From Actinostola sp. cb2023 (taxonomy: Eukaryota; Cnidaria; Anthozoa; Actiniaria; Actinostolidae), in the NCBI GenBank assembly GCA_033675265.1, contig JAUJYZ010000821.1:1-64000 (forward strand): a stretch of DNA of 64,000 nucleotides, read 5' to 3'. Shown here piece after piece: positions 1 through 11,515 of this stretch; within the stretch, counting starts at the first letter, position 1, and every line of letters begins with the position of its first letter. Made by a program: the position numbers and the translations under genes. The notes under the pieces are model-generated. The model searched no databases. It had not been told where the DNA came from and was given only the letters and a program-made list of their open reading frames with translations.

Positions 1-1150
1 TCCGAGAGATGGACCAGAATGACGAGTTAACCCTCACAAGGGTGAGGATACACTTCGATTGAATTCACAATTGATGAAGAATTTCCATTGTAACATTTGT
101 GTGTATGTTTTAGATCCTCCAGGAAACTGATTCTCAAGGAGTCCCAGTATGGTCTTCAGTTCTGCAAGAGCGTTCCGGAACATTTATAATGAAGCTGGGT
201 TGGGTAAAGACAGGCCCTAGATACTGCCCAGATGATTCGAGATAAAAACAAGGTGGAAACCAAGGTGGAACTTGTGGACTATTGTCAGCGGTATCTCCAG
301 TGCGTATATAAGGGAGGAAGTGGTACAAATCATCTCAGGTTCGCGCAACGACACTCCGCTTAGCATGATGTCCACTAGCTCTAGTGATGTTCAAAATACA
401 AAAACACTAATGTTTGGTTGCGTCTAGTCCGTATCAGTGCAACGACTTCTACCTCGACTTCAACAGGCCCGGCAGCCAATGTGATTCCCCGCATCTTCGA
501 CTTCTTCATATGGCCTCAACAGGTTCGGCAGCAATGGGATTTCCTGCAGCTTACTTACTTACTTAACTCTGTATGGCACGATGCAGGTCCTTCGCTCCTT
601 AGCACACTACCCTAACACCTTTCCTATGTCTGTAATAAAATGCACTTTTAAAGAAGACTTCACGAAACTGGTGAAAGTTCATTAAGGATTATTATGAGAA
701 ACGGGCGGAAACAAAAATTAAAACATACCACCTCCCCCCTGATTGGAGGACTATGAATATGAGAGTTTGGAAAATGCCTAGATTTTGAGTTCCTGCATAA
801 AAGCAAAATAGAATTAAATGGGCTTATTAAGTTGATAAACGTCGGAACAAGCAAACTTGAAATATTATTCCTAGCATGTATGTCAATCAAATTGGAGTTT
901 TGACCACATTCAATCAAATTTCGATGTTCGCACGTATTTCCTTCCTTTCTCCCTCCATTTTATTCAAATATTTTGACCAATTGGGCCCGGAATTGCACAA
1001 ATGGGAATTAATGATGATTTGTTACTTTTACAGAAACCAACCCTTATGGAACAACACAAACATTAAGATAAATAATAAGGCGTTTTTTTTTTGGGGGGGG
1101 GGGGGGATTTTTGCAGCTAAACAAATTAATAAAGTAATAGATCTGTGTAA
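1..1150. other. No gene recognised
   Basis: I see no convincing coding region here. The short open frames lack domains and codon structure. A T-run followed by a run of about 14 G lies at 1082-1107, a likely slippage or assembly-error site. Confidence 0.6.
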
Positions 1151-1158
1151 CAACAGAT

Positions 1159-1861
1159 ATGATTTTGATTGGGAAACACGCCCAATCGCTTGGTCTGCAG
1201 GACAAAGATAAATTTAAATGGATTCAGTTAGTTCAATCGATTCCAAAGGAATGGAAAAAGACAATAAAAGAAGCCAGTACATTAGACAAAAAGGATCAAG
1301 GAAGTACAAAAAGGTTCATGAAACTCAAGAAGGAAAATATCGCATTAGAAAAGGTTAAGACAAAACAAATATATGCACATTTCATTGATCTAAAATTTAG
1401 ACCACCAACTGCCCAAAATAATATACATAAAAAGCTGGACCAAGAAATCAACTGGAAAGAGACTTATCAAAGAATTTATAAAACAACAATCGATTCATAC
1501 ATGAGATTTTTTCAATATAAAATACTTAATAATATTTTGTATCTAAATCGTGATCTACATCGTTTTCACATTATCGAATCACCCATCTGTTCTTTCTGCC
1601 CTTTATCATCCTGAAACTGTTGAACACTTGTTTGTAGAATGCACAGAATCCAAAAATCTATATTTCCAAATAAAAAACTGGCTGAAAGACCATGAAATTA
1701 ATTTACCGGATCTTACTAAGAGTAACGTGATAGTGGGAGTAGATAACATCGAAATCAATATAATTTTACTGATATACAAAACTGGCTTTATACAATCAAA
1801 AAACGAGCTAAAATATATTGAAAGAATAGAAAAGGAAATAGCTAAAAATAGGAAAAAATAA
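1159..1861 (+). pseudogene. LINE (non-LTR retrotransposon) ORF2 C-terminal remnant
   Basis: This is the 3' end of a non-LTR retrotransposon reverse-transcriptase ORF. It holds the region after the polymerase domain, with 'MRFFQYKILNNILYLNRDLH' followed by a Cys/His cluster, 'CSFC' then 'ETVEHLFVEC', the usual C-terminal zinc-knuckle-like segment of L1/Tx1-type ORF2 proteins. Two overlapping frames carry it: 1159-1614, then 1550-1861. The Cys/His cluster is split across the shift near 1605, so the copy is frameshifted. No polymerase catalytic domain lies upstream, so the copy is also 5'-truncated, as most genomic LINE copies are. The exact clade cannot be set by eye. A stop at about 1861 is followed by AT-rich 3' sequence and then a different element at 1943. 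Confidence 0.75.
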
Positions 1862-3245
1862 CTGTGCATGAAAATAAATGGTATAAAGTAAATCAGGCAC
1901 TTAAGAGCCCCTGTCACTAAAAATCACACAATATCGAATTTTCGCGGCAAACCCTGAAAAAATGGATTACGCTCATATTTTCAAGTTACATAGGGTAACA
2001 TGTGATTAGAATCGCCATATAATTAGTTTGGCTAAATAGCGTTTTATTTTCGAGAAAAAATGAAAATTTCGAGACACACCCGAAAATGCTAATTGGACCT
2101 TGAATTTTACCTCGAGTTTAGGTATCTCGCATCAAGAAATACGCCATCGAGATTGCATAAAAAACACCTACAGTTTGTTGTACTATCCGTCCTTGGTTGA
2201 TTGCGTGATTTTCAAATCGATCGTCCTATTTTTACCCATTGAAATAATTTGATTCTCTACGCTTACAATACAAGTAGCTCAAAGTATCTCCTATAGAGAA
2301 AAAACGGGTTTTCAACATTGTGCGAAACCTTTTATTCGCTTGAGTCTCTGCTGGTTGGATATTATAAAGATAAGCTTTTAAATACAGAAGAGACTTATCT
2401 GGGCAAATGTTTACACTTCAAGCTAGAGCTCTTGAAAGTTGGCTAATATTTCCGGTTTATGACCTCCAAAGGTCATCAATCGAGTCATGTTCGCATCGTT
2501 TCTTGGTCTATAAAAGTGTCAAAAACGCTAAACGATCTTCAAAATACTATGCAAGTATATAGTTAAAAAGAATTCTAACTTTTTGTATCAATTGGATTGC
2601 ATCTTGAGAAGTTTTTTTCCACTACTACTCCGCCGATCTGTCTTTTTGTATACGTCGTTCGTGATATCCAGTCACACTACAACTGTCAACAATAAACTGA
2701 TCCTGGGTGGCCGAGATAACCACACAATGATTTTTGTACAGAAACATTGTACGTGTACGAACACTTTCAAAACATATAATTGCTAGCTTTATAGAGCACA
2801 AATCAAATCGCAAGACTACCACGTACTGCCGATGTAAATCACAACAATTAATATATGCCAATTACACTATGCTAATTACACAGATTGACATGAACTGAGT
2901 AAGCACAAGTCAGTGCTGATTTCGTTTTATGGGCCGGATGATGAATTCCAGCTAATATTATGTATTAAATTCGCACAGGAATATTTGCAAAGCCTGATAC
3001 CAGTAACTTAATTTTGATGAGTTACATTGCACTGGCCGGCGCTGTGCAAAACTTGCCGTCAAGGGTCGAGTAGGGGATCTACAATAGTATCAGATGTAGT
3101 GTCAATCGTGCTGTCCAACCATTGGAAAGGAAAAAGGTGGACAAAGGGAGAATGGTCGAGGACTATGGAAGAAGGCCGAGTCTTGCACTTGATCAGCATG
3201 TTGAACTAAAACGTTTATGTTCGAAGTAGTAATAAAAGTAATGCA

Positions 3246-3388
3246 GGTAGAACCCCAGTATCTCGGCCTTCAAGGAAACGGAAAACGGTTCTTAGCGGGG
3301 GTTCGAGTTAACGGGGTAAATTTGACCCGATTTGGAAAAATAAAATGAGTTTGAGTTAACCGAAATCAGTTAGCGTGCTTCCACTGTA
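3246..3388. mobile_element. Short Tigger/pogo-like non-autonomous fragment
   Basis: The segment starts GTAGAACCCCAGTATCTCGG and ends GTGCTTCCACTGTA. In between are 'TTCGAGTTAACGGGG' and 'GAGTTAACCG'. These words resemble the CAGTNGAA...CGAGTTAA ends of Tc1/pogo-type elements. About 140 bp remain and no protein is encoded. The family call rests on word resemblance only. Confidence 0.35.
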
Positions 3389-4308
3389 TATATGTTGTAT
3401 ACTGCCGGATCCTTATTATATCTTGTTACAACTGAGAGAATGCAGAGATATTTTGAAGGATACAGTGACGTGCGAAGAAGAAGTCGATGCACTTGGTATG
3501 CAGTTAAGGAAGACGAAACTCGTGGCGGTATGTGGCATTCCTTCCTTTCCTCGCTCCCTCAGTCTTATTTCCCTGATAAGATAGGGAGGGATGAAGGGAA
3601 GGATGCAAGAAAGAAGAAAGGAAGGACGGACGAATGGATGGATGGGAAGGATTGCGAGAGGAAGGAAAGGAAGGAGGATCGGATCAGGGGGACCAGAGAT
3701 GAGGGAGGGAATCAGACTCATATAAATATGATGTATCAGGAACGCAACTGACAATTGGTTCCATGACTCCTTTAAAAAAGCTATTTTCAAAATGTATTGG
3801 ATGACGACAAATTTACTTTCAATCCAGATAAGACAGTCGAACAACACGCGTACATCCCAATGCCTCAACAATGGTACAAATAAAACAAAGCGCTATACAT
3901 CAACAGTGTACACCCCAATACAATACAATACAATTCATTTATTTTGCATCAGTGACGAGCAGTGGAGTTTACCCCAGTGTACATATTCATAATTTTGTTA
4001 TTTTATATCTGATACTTTTTCTTATAGTTGATATTTTATCTATATGACATTATTTTTTACTAAAGTAAAGTGCATTGAGATTTTTATATGCCGACATTAT
4101 ATAAATACTTATTTTTATTATTATTATTATTTTTATTATTATTATATATATGTATTTGAAGACTCAATGTAGTAGATGTATACTCATATTACGATATTTG
4201 CTAGAAAGTCCCCGTGGTTCCTTTGCTTGTTTAAGCTTTCATAATCGACCACTCGGGGTCTGATTCGTATTAGTCAGTATCAGAATCAGTGTATATCAAT
4301 GTTTATTT

Positions 4309-4451
4309 AGCCTGTGTAGCAAGCGTTTTTTTAGGCTCTACTACGCGGAAGTTTTTTTCTTTTTGCTCTCGCCCCACCTTTCACGCGGCCAAAAATACAA
4401 GAAATAACTTCCGCGCACGCGGCCGAAAAAAACGCTTGCTATACGCAGGCT
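4309..4451. mobile_element. Palindromic MITE
   Basis: The ends AGCCTGTGTAGCAAGCGTTT and AAACGCTTGCTATACGCAGGCT are inverted copies with one or two mismatches. The flanks extend the symmetry to TTAGCC/GGCTAA. The length is about 143 bp and there is no coding capacity. Confidence 0.7.
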
Positions 4452-5989
4452 AATGTTAGGGTTTAGTCAACACCGGCGCTCAATAACTTCTTCAATAAGC
4501 CTTAGACTCAAGATAATGTTGTGTGAAACGTGAGCGCGTATCGTGGGCGCGTATCGTGCTTACGTATTACAACACAAGAGCCTAACAGCTCGAAAGCGAC
4601 CAGCCTCTATTGTTTCAGCGCGTGGTCGCTTATGAGAGCCCATTCTCGTAAGCGACCAGCTCTAGTTACGACCACTTTTTCGAATTCCCGAGGTGGTCGC
4701 ATACGAGATATTTGACTGTACAAGTGGTAGTAGCTGAACACGACCCCACCCTACCCTGATAGAGGAACCGGAGTGCACGCATGGCCATATATTAAATACT
4801 CTCTTATTGTTTAGCTTTTCAAAATGGTACTTTTTTAATAAAAATGTTCTAAAATGAGACTTACTAGAACATGCAAGTAAATAATTATCGTGTTACCTAC
4901 AGTATATGATCGTAATGTTCCATTGCCTTTTGTGTAAACATTACACTGACAGCTTAGATAATTATCATAACTTTCAAACTGTTGATAGTCTCACAGAAAG
5001 ACATTACTTCAATGGCAGTTCGAGTCTTGCCGCCTATTTGATTCGAGCTCTAAGCGCTAGTTTGTTTTGGAAGTTCTGAAAGATTCGTACAGAGTTCGTA
5101 TACAAAGGCCACCCAGGATACTGTTTATTGTTGACAGTTGTAGTGTGATTGAAAATCACGAACGACGTATGCAAAAAGACAGATCGGAGTAAGTGAACAA
5201 AAACTTCTCAAGATGCAATCCAATTGATACAAAAAGGTTATAATTATTTTTAACTATATGCTTGCATAGTATTTTGAAGACCATTTAGCGTTTTAGACAC
5301 TTTTATAGACCAAGAAACGATGCGAACATGACTCGATATATGACCTTTGGAGGTCACAAACCGGAAATATTAGCCAACTTTCAAGAGTTCTAGCTTGAAG
5401 CGTAAACATTTGCCCAGAGAAGTCTCTTCTGTATTTAAAAGCTTATCTTTGTAACATCCAACCAGCAGAGACTCAAGCGAATAAAAGGTTTCGCACATAT
5501 TGAAAACCCGTTTTCTATAGGAGATACTTTGAGCTACTTGTATTGTAAGCGTAGAGAATCAAATTATTTCAATGGGTAAAAATAGGACGATCGATTTGAA
5601 AATCACGCAATCAACCAAGGACGGATAGTACAACAAACTGTAGGTGTTTTTATGCAATCTCGATGGCGTATTTCTTGACGCGAGATACCTAAACTCGAGG
5701 TAAAATTCAAGGTCCAATTAGCATTTTCGGGTGTGTCTCGAAATTTTCATTTTTCTCGAAAATAAAACGCTATTTAGCCAAACTAACTATATGGCGATTC
5801 TAATCACATGTTATCCTATATAACTTGAGAATATGAGCGAAATCCATTTTTCAGGGTTTGCCGCGGTTTGTCTGATTTTTCCTGACATTGACTCTTAATA
5901 CTTAAGAATATAGACATATAGAAATATATGTAGAATAAAGGTAAAACCAAGACACCAACTTGTAACTTTGTACACTGTTTAATTGTACG

Positions 5990-6013
5990 TTTCGGCCATT
6001 CGGCCTTCATCAG
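5990..6013 (-). ncRNA. Hammerhead-like ribozyme core in Penelope element
   Basis: Read on the minus strand, CTGATGA is followed by a stem of GGCC, loop GAAT, GGCC, and then GAAAC. This is the order CUGAUGA, stem II, GAAA that defines the hammerhead core. Hammerhead motifs are known from the terminal repeats of Penelope-like elements. Stem III would be a GTAC/GTAC pairing with imperfect closure, and stem I pairs only about four bases (CTTG with CAAG), so activity as a monomer is doubtful. Confidence 0.45.
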
Positions 6014-6307
6014 CAAGACTGATTTGATCCGCGCGCAGCCAACCGCTAAATCATGTCCACTAGGTGACACAAGAAAACAAGAAAACAACAATAGCGCGCA
6101 TGCGCACTTACAAAGCGCGCCCTAAAAATGAACCCCAGGAACCTAGAACTAAAGTAAAACTACCACCAAAAAACTAAAGGATGACCCCTATACTGATCAA
6201 GAGATTGCTACTAACGCGAACCACCTCAGTCTGCATACAAAAAATACAATAAACAAACTAAAGATAAGCACCATGAAAAATAATAATAACATTCAATTAA
6301 ATTGCTA

Positions 6308-6895
6308 TTAACTATTATAGTTAATTCTATTCCTAGAATTAATTTCTAATCTTTTATTAAGTCCGAATGGCTGATAAGTAAACAATTGAGTACACCAATA
6401 TGCTTCTCTGTTAAGTAGGTTTTGTTCTCTGTTTTCTAAATTATGTATTGACTCAATGCACATAAAGCTAAAATCCGATAACTTATGAGGTGCACTATTA
6501 AAATGTATAGCTACTTCACAAGTGGTTTTCTTAGTTAACATAGCTGACTTGTGATTTCTAAATCTAACCTTAAATTCGTTTCTGGTTGAGCCTACATATT
6601 GAACTCGACATTTTTTACATGAAATTAAATAAATTATATTTTTAGATTTACAACTAAGATGTTGTTTGATACAATAAAATCTATTTGTAGAATAACTAGT
6701 GAACTTTTTAGATGATTCTAAGTAATTAGTGCAAAGATCACATCTATTCTCACATGTAAAACAACCTACATCATCTAAATTAATTTCATTATAGTTCCTA
6801 GTATTCTTAAACTTAGAAGGAGCTAAGATTTCTTTTAAATTTTTTGGTCTTCTATAAGCAGTTATTATTCTATTTTTAGAAAACATGTCTTTCAT
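6308..6895 (-). pseudogene. GIY-YIG endonuclease end of Penelope-like ORF
   Basis: The open frame gives 195 residues. It has a cysteine-rich linker ('CFTCENRCDLCTNY' then 'CIKQHLSC') followed by a GIY-YIG nuclease: 'IIYLISCKKC' for the GIY part, 'VQYVGSTRNEFKVRFRNHKS' for the YIG part with the conserved arginine, and a downstream 'NREAYW' helix. In Penelope-like elements this domain nicks target DNA and is fused to the C-terminus of the reverse transcriptase. Here the polymerase part is gone, so the frame is a remnant although the nuclease reading frame itself is open. Residues are named from the family pattern, not from an alignment. Confidence 0.8.
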
Positions 6896-7178
6896 ATAGA
6901 AATATATATATATATATATATATGTATTGTAATAATAATAGGTATTGATATTTACATACCTTGTACATCAAATGAGATATACACTAATAAAGAATGAATA
7001 AAAGGAAAAAAAAAAAGTAACACCCTCAATACGACATTGCAAAAGTTGAAAACACATCACCGTCCAAATGTGCAATAACATGATCGAATGGAATCAAAAT
7101 CACTAAAATTAAAATTAATTACAAAGTGCTCTCCCTTTGAGCCATATATAATATTTTTATGAGAATTATATATTATAC

Positions 7179-7682
7179 TCTGTTAGTTACAGCAGCTATT
7201 CAGATAATTAATCTTTCATATGAATTAAGTTTGCGCGTGTTCCTGCAAACAAGTACTAGCTATCAGTATAGAGTGCACACCATATGTCCGTGAAACAGTA
7301 CTAACTAATTAGTACTAAATAGCACTGATGAAACAATAGAAAACAATAGAGATAACACTATTTAGTACTATTTAGTAATAATACTGTTTCACGGACATAT
7401 GGTTTGCACTCTAGATCTTGCTTCTTGACTACTTTGTAAAATATATTGTACTCTGTTAGTTACAGCAGCTATTCAGATAATTTCTTTAATATAAATAGTT
7501 TACGCGTGTTCCTGTAAACGAGTACTATCAGTATAGATCTTACTTCTTGACTACTTTGTAAAATATATTATACTCTGTTAGTTACAGCAGCTATTCAGAT
7601 AATTTCTTTAATATAAATAGTTTACGCGTGTTCCTGTAAACGAGTACTATCAGTATAGATCTTACTTCTTGACTACTTTGGG
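7179..7682. repeat. 122-bp tandem repeat, three copies
   Basis: Copies start at about 7179, 7451 and 7573 with the words CTCTGTTAGTTACAGCAGCT. The last two are nearly identical. The first is interrupted by a MITE at 7271-7411. An A-run of about 18 bases at 7684-7701 follows the array. Confidence 0.85.
7271..7411. mobile_element. MITE inside first tandem copy
   Basis: The termini GAGTGCACACCATATGTCCG and CGGACATATGGTTTGCACTC are inverted copies, flanked by TA on both sides. The element is about 141 bp and has no coding capacity. It splits the first 122-bp repeat, so it inserted after the repeat arose. Confidence 0.75.
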
Positions 7683-7700
7683 AAAAAAAAAAAAAAAAAA

Positions 7701-8000
7701 GATGCACATCCTCACACAGATAGTGAAAGAGATGCATTGAAGTTTTTACAGAGATATGTTAGAGGTTTGGACAACACCAAGCTACTTCAGTTCCTCAGGT
7801 TCACCACAGCAAGTGACATCATGATTGATGGTAAGATTGAAATAACATTTACCAAACTGGAGGGAGCACAGTGCAGACCAATAGCCCACACGTGTGGCCC
7901 ATTACTTGAACTCCCATGTACTTACTCCAACTTTGTAGAACTAAGGGAGCAATTCAACAACATCCTTGATCAGAACATTTGGGAGATAGATATCATGTAA
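7701..8000 (+). pseudogene. HECT E3 ligase C-terminal fragment (G2E3-like)
   Basis: About 99 residues match the end of a HECT-type ubiquitin ligase of the G2E3-like kind that is abundant in coral and fish genomes. Visible words are 'LLQFLRFTTASD', 'RPIAHTCGPLLELPCTY', 'NFVELREQFNNIL' and a terminal 'IDIM' before the stop. The 'AHTCGPLLELP' block sits where the catalytic-cysteine loop of the HECT C-lobe is expected, so that cysteine is present. The frame begins straight after an 18-A run and a tandem repeat, with no HECT N-lobe upstream, so this is either a last exon or a truncated copy. The integrase gene at 9754 faces it tail to tail. Ligase identity is from motif recall only. Confidence 0.65.
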
Positions 8001-9753
8001 ATCAAATAATTAAACAGCTCTTTCATAAGTTATGTGTTAATAATTATTGGCCTTTCAGGAACTGGGCCCTATTGCTATTCTGCAGCTGTTTAGTCATTGT
8101 GGGGATTATATTATTTATATTCCTCTGGTACATGTATCAGTATTGTACACAAATATATTACCATAATATAACCATAGTAACACATGACAGTCTTGTTTAG
8201 CAGTCAGCATTTAGAGTTATTTTCAAAACATACTGGTACTAGAATGATGTATGACAGAGTTGTTATATCCTAGAGATATCCTAGTATTTCTTTTTTATGT
8301 ATCTATTTTTAGTCTTGAAGTGGAACATTACCTGCATGAGACTAAACTGCAATATATGTGTATATTTTAGTTTTAACCAAGAGAGTATGACTAAGTCCAA
8401 TGATAATTTCTCTGTTAGTATTTTAAGATTTTAACCAATCTTATTCCAGATGTTCAATTACATCACGACACATCCACTTGCAGTCCAACCGCAACAGCAT
8501 TCCTCATCAAAAATACGCTAACGAATAGCGTGTGCAGATACTGTCAGTGAAAAAATATATAAATAGTAACAAAGAAATTATCATTGGATCACAGCCCATT
8601 CTCTTATTCATACTCTCTTATTTTCTCTTAAAAGTACAAATACGCAGTTATTAACCAGTACTACACAGAGATCCAAGTTAAAATTGCAATTATTATTGTA
8701 GCTACATGCATTTCAAGGAGGAAATGATAATCATGTTTTACTTGTGTTTAGTTTAATTGTGTTGATGATTTTACATTCCTCTTTGATAAATTTGTTATAA
8801 AACTAACATCAAATTCATTAAGTTTCAATACAGTTATAAAGTTGTAGTTATAAACAGAGACTGATTGTCAGAAGGAAAACCAATATAGAACTTGTTAAAA
8901 ATTTATTGAAATCTATTGTATTCCACTGTCTTTCTGCTGCTGTTTGTTTGTTAGTCTAAAGCATATTAAGACCTGGGTCAGTTGCCTAATTAGCACAAAT
9001 CCATATATTTGTTTGTAACTGATAGTAATGGTAATACTTGGCCAAAAGCTTGACCTCCAAGAAGTCTTGGAAATTTTATGGAGAAATGCATAAATACTGT
9101 AGTGTGTCACATGACAATATTATTATTCATGTGGTCATGAATTTGATAATTTCTGAACATTTCATTTTAAAATGGGCTGATAAGACCTGATAAGAGACTT
9201 ATTTTTAGCACAAGGAAAATTGTGTCAAAAAAAATAACATTATTTTGTAAATGTCTTTCAAAATGGATTTGTTCATGTACATGTATGGATGTCCCCCATT
9301 GATTGTTATGGAGATAAGTTACAAAACAGGTAAACAGTAAACCAACAACAAAATGATTATTGCTTTTCTCCAAAACAAAACATTAAGGACATGCATACAT
9401 GCAAAGCCCCTGGAGACATTTTAAAAGGCTGCTTTATGATACCAATTTTGTTTTTTTATGACAAGTTTCTACCTGGTGGCCTATTTTAAGTTAAAACGTT
9501 TAAATCTGTAATCATGTGTTTTTTCATGTGACAAACCATATGCGATAATAATAACACAATATGTTTCAATCATTTATGGAGCTACCACTGTTGACCAAGT
9601 TTCAGCTATAAAGCTTTTTAAAATGGCATTGAAGTAACAACAATTAATAGTTTTATGCTAATTAGGTTACTGAGCCAGGCATTAACATGATGCATTTCAT
9701 TTTTTATTTTATTTATATCAACCCAGCCAGTGTCTTGTAGCCATCACTTCCCC
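8001..9753. other. No gene recognised
   Basis: This is AT-rich sequence between the HECT fragment and the integrase gene. I see no supported coding frame and no long inverted repeat. It may be internal to one element that includes both flanking genes. Confidence 0.5.
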
Positions 9754-10965
9754 TCAGATCACCTTTTCAACTTCTTTGATTAGTTTGATATAAAGATCAA
9801 ATCCCTCTTTGGCATTGTTTGGTTGATGTAGTTGACATTCATCCATGATAATTGAAGCAAATTCTTTGAAATCTGCACTGTAATCAGGAAGAGCCATTGT
9901 TGTGTTATCAATAAACTCATCTACTTCATGTTGATCTATGTCTACTTTGTAATCACTTGTATTGTACAAATGGGGAAGGAAATACATGCAGTCAGGCCGC
10001 CCTCTTGGTCCACTGCTGTTTCCAAATTTACTGGAAGAGATTATGTGTTGATTCCACAATTCAGCAACTTGGTGCAATTCTTTCCTTAGAATGTCCATAA
10101 AACAAAATCTAATGCAATCAACATGAATAGGATCTGAAGCATCATACAAGCACATGTCAGCTAAGTCTTTCAAAAAATTCCTCCACCACCCAGGACCATC
10201 CTTTATTAGATGAGACCAGAATGCTTCAATTCTTTGATTGGATGTGGATCTACCAATAGTAAAGGATCCCATTCCATTATTAGTATCATCATGAAATGCC
10301 ATAAGACATGTGTGTATTGCTTCAATTACACTATTCTCTGTCCCATCATCTGACCTCATTCTCTTAGGTATACCACCCAATTGTTTTACAGAATCAAGAT
10401 AGTATTTTGCAATGACCTCTGGGTTTTTATTTGTAGGTCCAATTTCAAGCCAAATTAGCCTCCTTGAAAATCCATCAATGCATCCATGTATACTGAATCC
10501 ATATGGCTTTAACTTATCATGACCATCAATGTGCCAAATGAAATTCGGTCCTTTTGCATGATATAGTCTCCTGCGTAGCCTCTTCTTTTTCCTGCTCTCT
10601 ACTCCTTCAGGATCAAGTTCCCTCATCATGGACATCACTTTTTCTCTCTTAGCAACCACACCCTTCTTTTTCAATCTGGCCCACATTTTACGGTATCCTA
10701 CAAAACACCCACTACCTGACAGTTCTACTTCAATAGCACTTTTCAACTCTTCATTGGACACATTTTCTCTTCTTGACAATCCCAGATTCTGCAGCCTTCT
10801 TTTAAGGGTAGACAAACTCATCACTATATCATGGAGTTTCAAAAACTCGATTATTTCAAAATTAGTATAACTTTGGTGGAAGTAGTTTGAAATAAGATCA
10901 TCTTCTCTAAAATTGTTATTGAGTCTCATACATGGAGAATAATTGGGTAGAGGCATGTTGGACAT
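9754..10965 (-). CDS. DDE integrase-core (rve) transposase, eukaryotic type
   Basis: This is an uninterrupted frame of about 400 residues; I chose the ATG at 10965 because the frame upstream of it has no ATG. A helical N-terminal half is followed by a basic 'KKKRLRRRLYHAKGP' linker and an integrase core. The catalytic acidic residues are visible in 'WHIDGHDKLKPYGF', 'RMRSDDGTEN' and 'NQRIEAFWSHL', giving D, D and E. 'IHGCIDGFSRRLIWLEIGPT' is the conserved strand region. Families with this signature occur in fungi, fish and cnidarians as solitary integrase genes and are treated as DNA transposons related to bacterial IS3-type integrases; I cannot confirm the superfamily. The intact frame and triad suggest a recently active copy. 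The 20-bp and 92-bp tandem repeats just upstream may belong to its terminal region. Confidence 0.8.
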   Translation of the reverse strand: MSNMPLPNYSPCMRLNNNFREDDLISNYFHQSYTNFEIIEFLKLHDIVMSLSTLKRRLQNLGLSRRENVSNEELKSAIEVELSGSGCFVGYRKMWARLKKKGVVAKREKVMSMMRELDPEGVESRKKKRLRRRLYHAKGPNFIWHIDGHDKLKPYGFSIHGCIDGFSRRLIWLEIGPTNKNPEVIAKYYLDSVKQLGGIPKRMRSDDGTENSVIEAIHTCLMAFHDDTNNGMGSFTIGRSTSNQRIEAFWSHLIKDGPGWWRNFLKDLADMCLYDASDPIHVDCIRFCFMDILRKELHQVAELWNQHIISSSKFGNSSGPRGRPDCMYFLPHLYNTSDYKVDIDQHEVDEFIDNTTMALPDYSADFKEFASIIMDECQLHQPNNAKEGFDLYIKLIKEVEKVI

Positions 10966-11067
10966 TAAAAACAATATGGCGACCAGTAGCGAGAGTGGAC
11001 TGGGCACTAAAAACAGTCTGAGGGAACTGGGTTCGAGATTGAAAATAATGAGGCTCAAAAAATTCTA

Positions 11068-11185
11068 ACTGGACTGTGTAGAAAGAAAAACTGGACTGTG
11101 AAAAATATAACTGGACTGTGAAAACTATAACTGGACTGTGAAAACTATAACTGGACTGTGAAAACTATAACTGGAGTACGAGAAA
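11068..11185. repeat. 20-bp tandem repeat
   Basis: About five units of CTGGACTGTGAAAACTATAA sit directly upstream of the integrase gene, with degenerate units at both ends. Confidence 0.85.
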
Positions 11186-11277
11186 AAGTAAAACTAGAGT
11201 GTGAGCCTTCTGGGCCATCGTATATCTGTATTATTGCGATCATTTTATTCTTTTGGAGCACATTTTAAATTCTTTAA

Positions 11278-11515
11278 TTTGCCGCGTTTTGTATGGCATG
11301 AGATGTTTTTGAATCTATTTTACCTCATGCGTTCAGTTGTGCACATTTTGTTGTTTTAGCGGGCAATTATTTGCCGCGTTTTGTATGGCATGAGATGTTT
11401 TTGAATCTATTTTGCCTCATGCGTTCAGTGGTGCACATTTTGTTGTTTTAGCGGGCAATTATTTGCCGCGTTTTGTATGGCATGAGATGTTGTTGATTCT
11501 ATTTTGCCTCATGCA
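11278..11515. repeat. 92-bp tandem repeat, 2.6 copies
   Basis: Units share GCCGCGTTTTGTATGGCATG at 11281, 11373 and 11465, a period of 92 bp. Copies differ by only a few bases and the third is truncated. Confidence 0.9.

Larger units (their letters stand above)
2715..5107. other. Non-coding centre of the inverted-repeat element
   Basis: No gene is recognisable in this spacer. It holds a short transposon-like segment at 3246-3388, a purine-rich tract at 3580-3710, TTA microsatellites near 4115-4145, a palindromic MITE at 4309-4451, and partial palindromes built on GGTCGCTTACGAG-like words at 4580-4710. Confidence 0.6.
1943..5865. mobile_element. Element bounded by ~770-bp inverted arms
   Basis: The left arm, 1943-2714, is the reverse complement of the right arm, 5108-5865, over almost its whole length, at roughly 90% identity by eye with scattered substitutions. 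The outer ends match at CGCGGCAAACCCTGAAAAA and the inner ends at CCTGGGTGGCC. The spacer, 2715-5107, holds no recognisable transposase. Long terminal inverted repeats with a non-coding centre fit a non-autonomous foldback-type, MULE-type or Polinton-derived DNA element. No target duplication is clear, so the family is unresolved. Confidence 0.7.
5884..6899 (-). mobile_element. Penelope-like element, 5'-truncated
   Basis: This minus-strand element consists of a GIY-YIG coding end (6895 to 6308), a 3' untranslated region, and a hammerhead-like core at 5990-6013. The reverse transcriptase that should precede the endonuclease is absent. The copy stops at an (AT)n tract at 6900-6922, the 5' truncation typical of Penelope-like elements. 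The terminus near 5884 abuts the right arm of the inverted-repeat element. Confidence 0.7.

Noticed and set aside
876..1211. 111-residue frame at 876-1211
   Set aside because: It runs through a T/G homopolymer and overlaps the start of the LINE remnant; no family resemblance.
3416..3871. 151-residue frame on the minus strand
   Set aside because: It has no domain, lies over a purine-rich tract inside a non-coding element spacer, and has proline/serine-rich composition from that skew.
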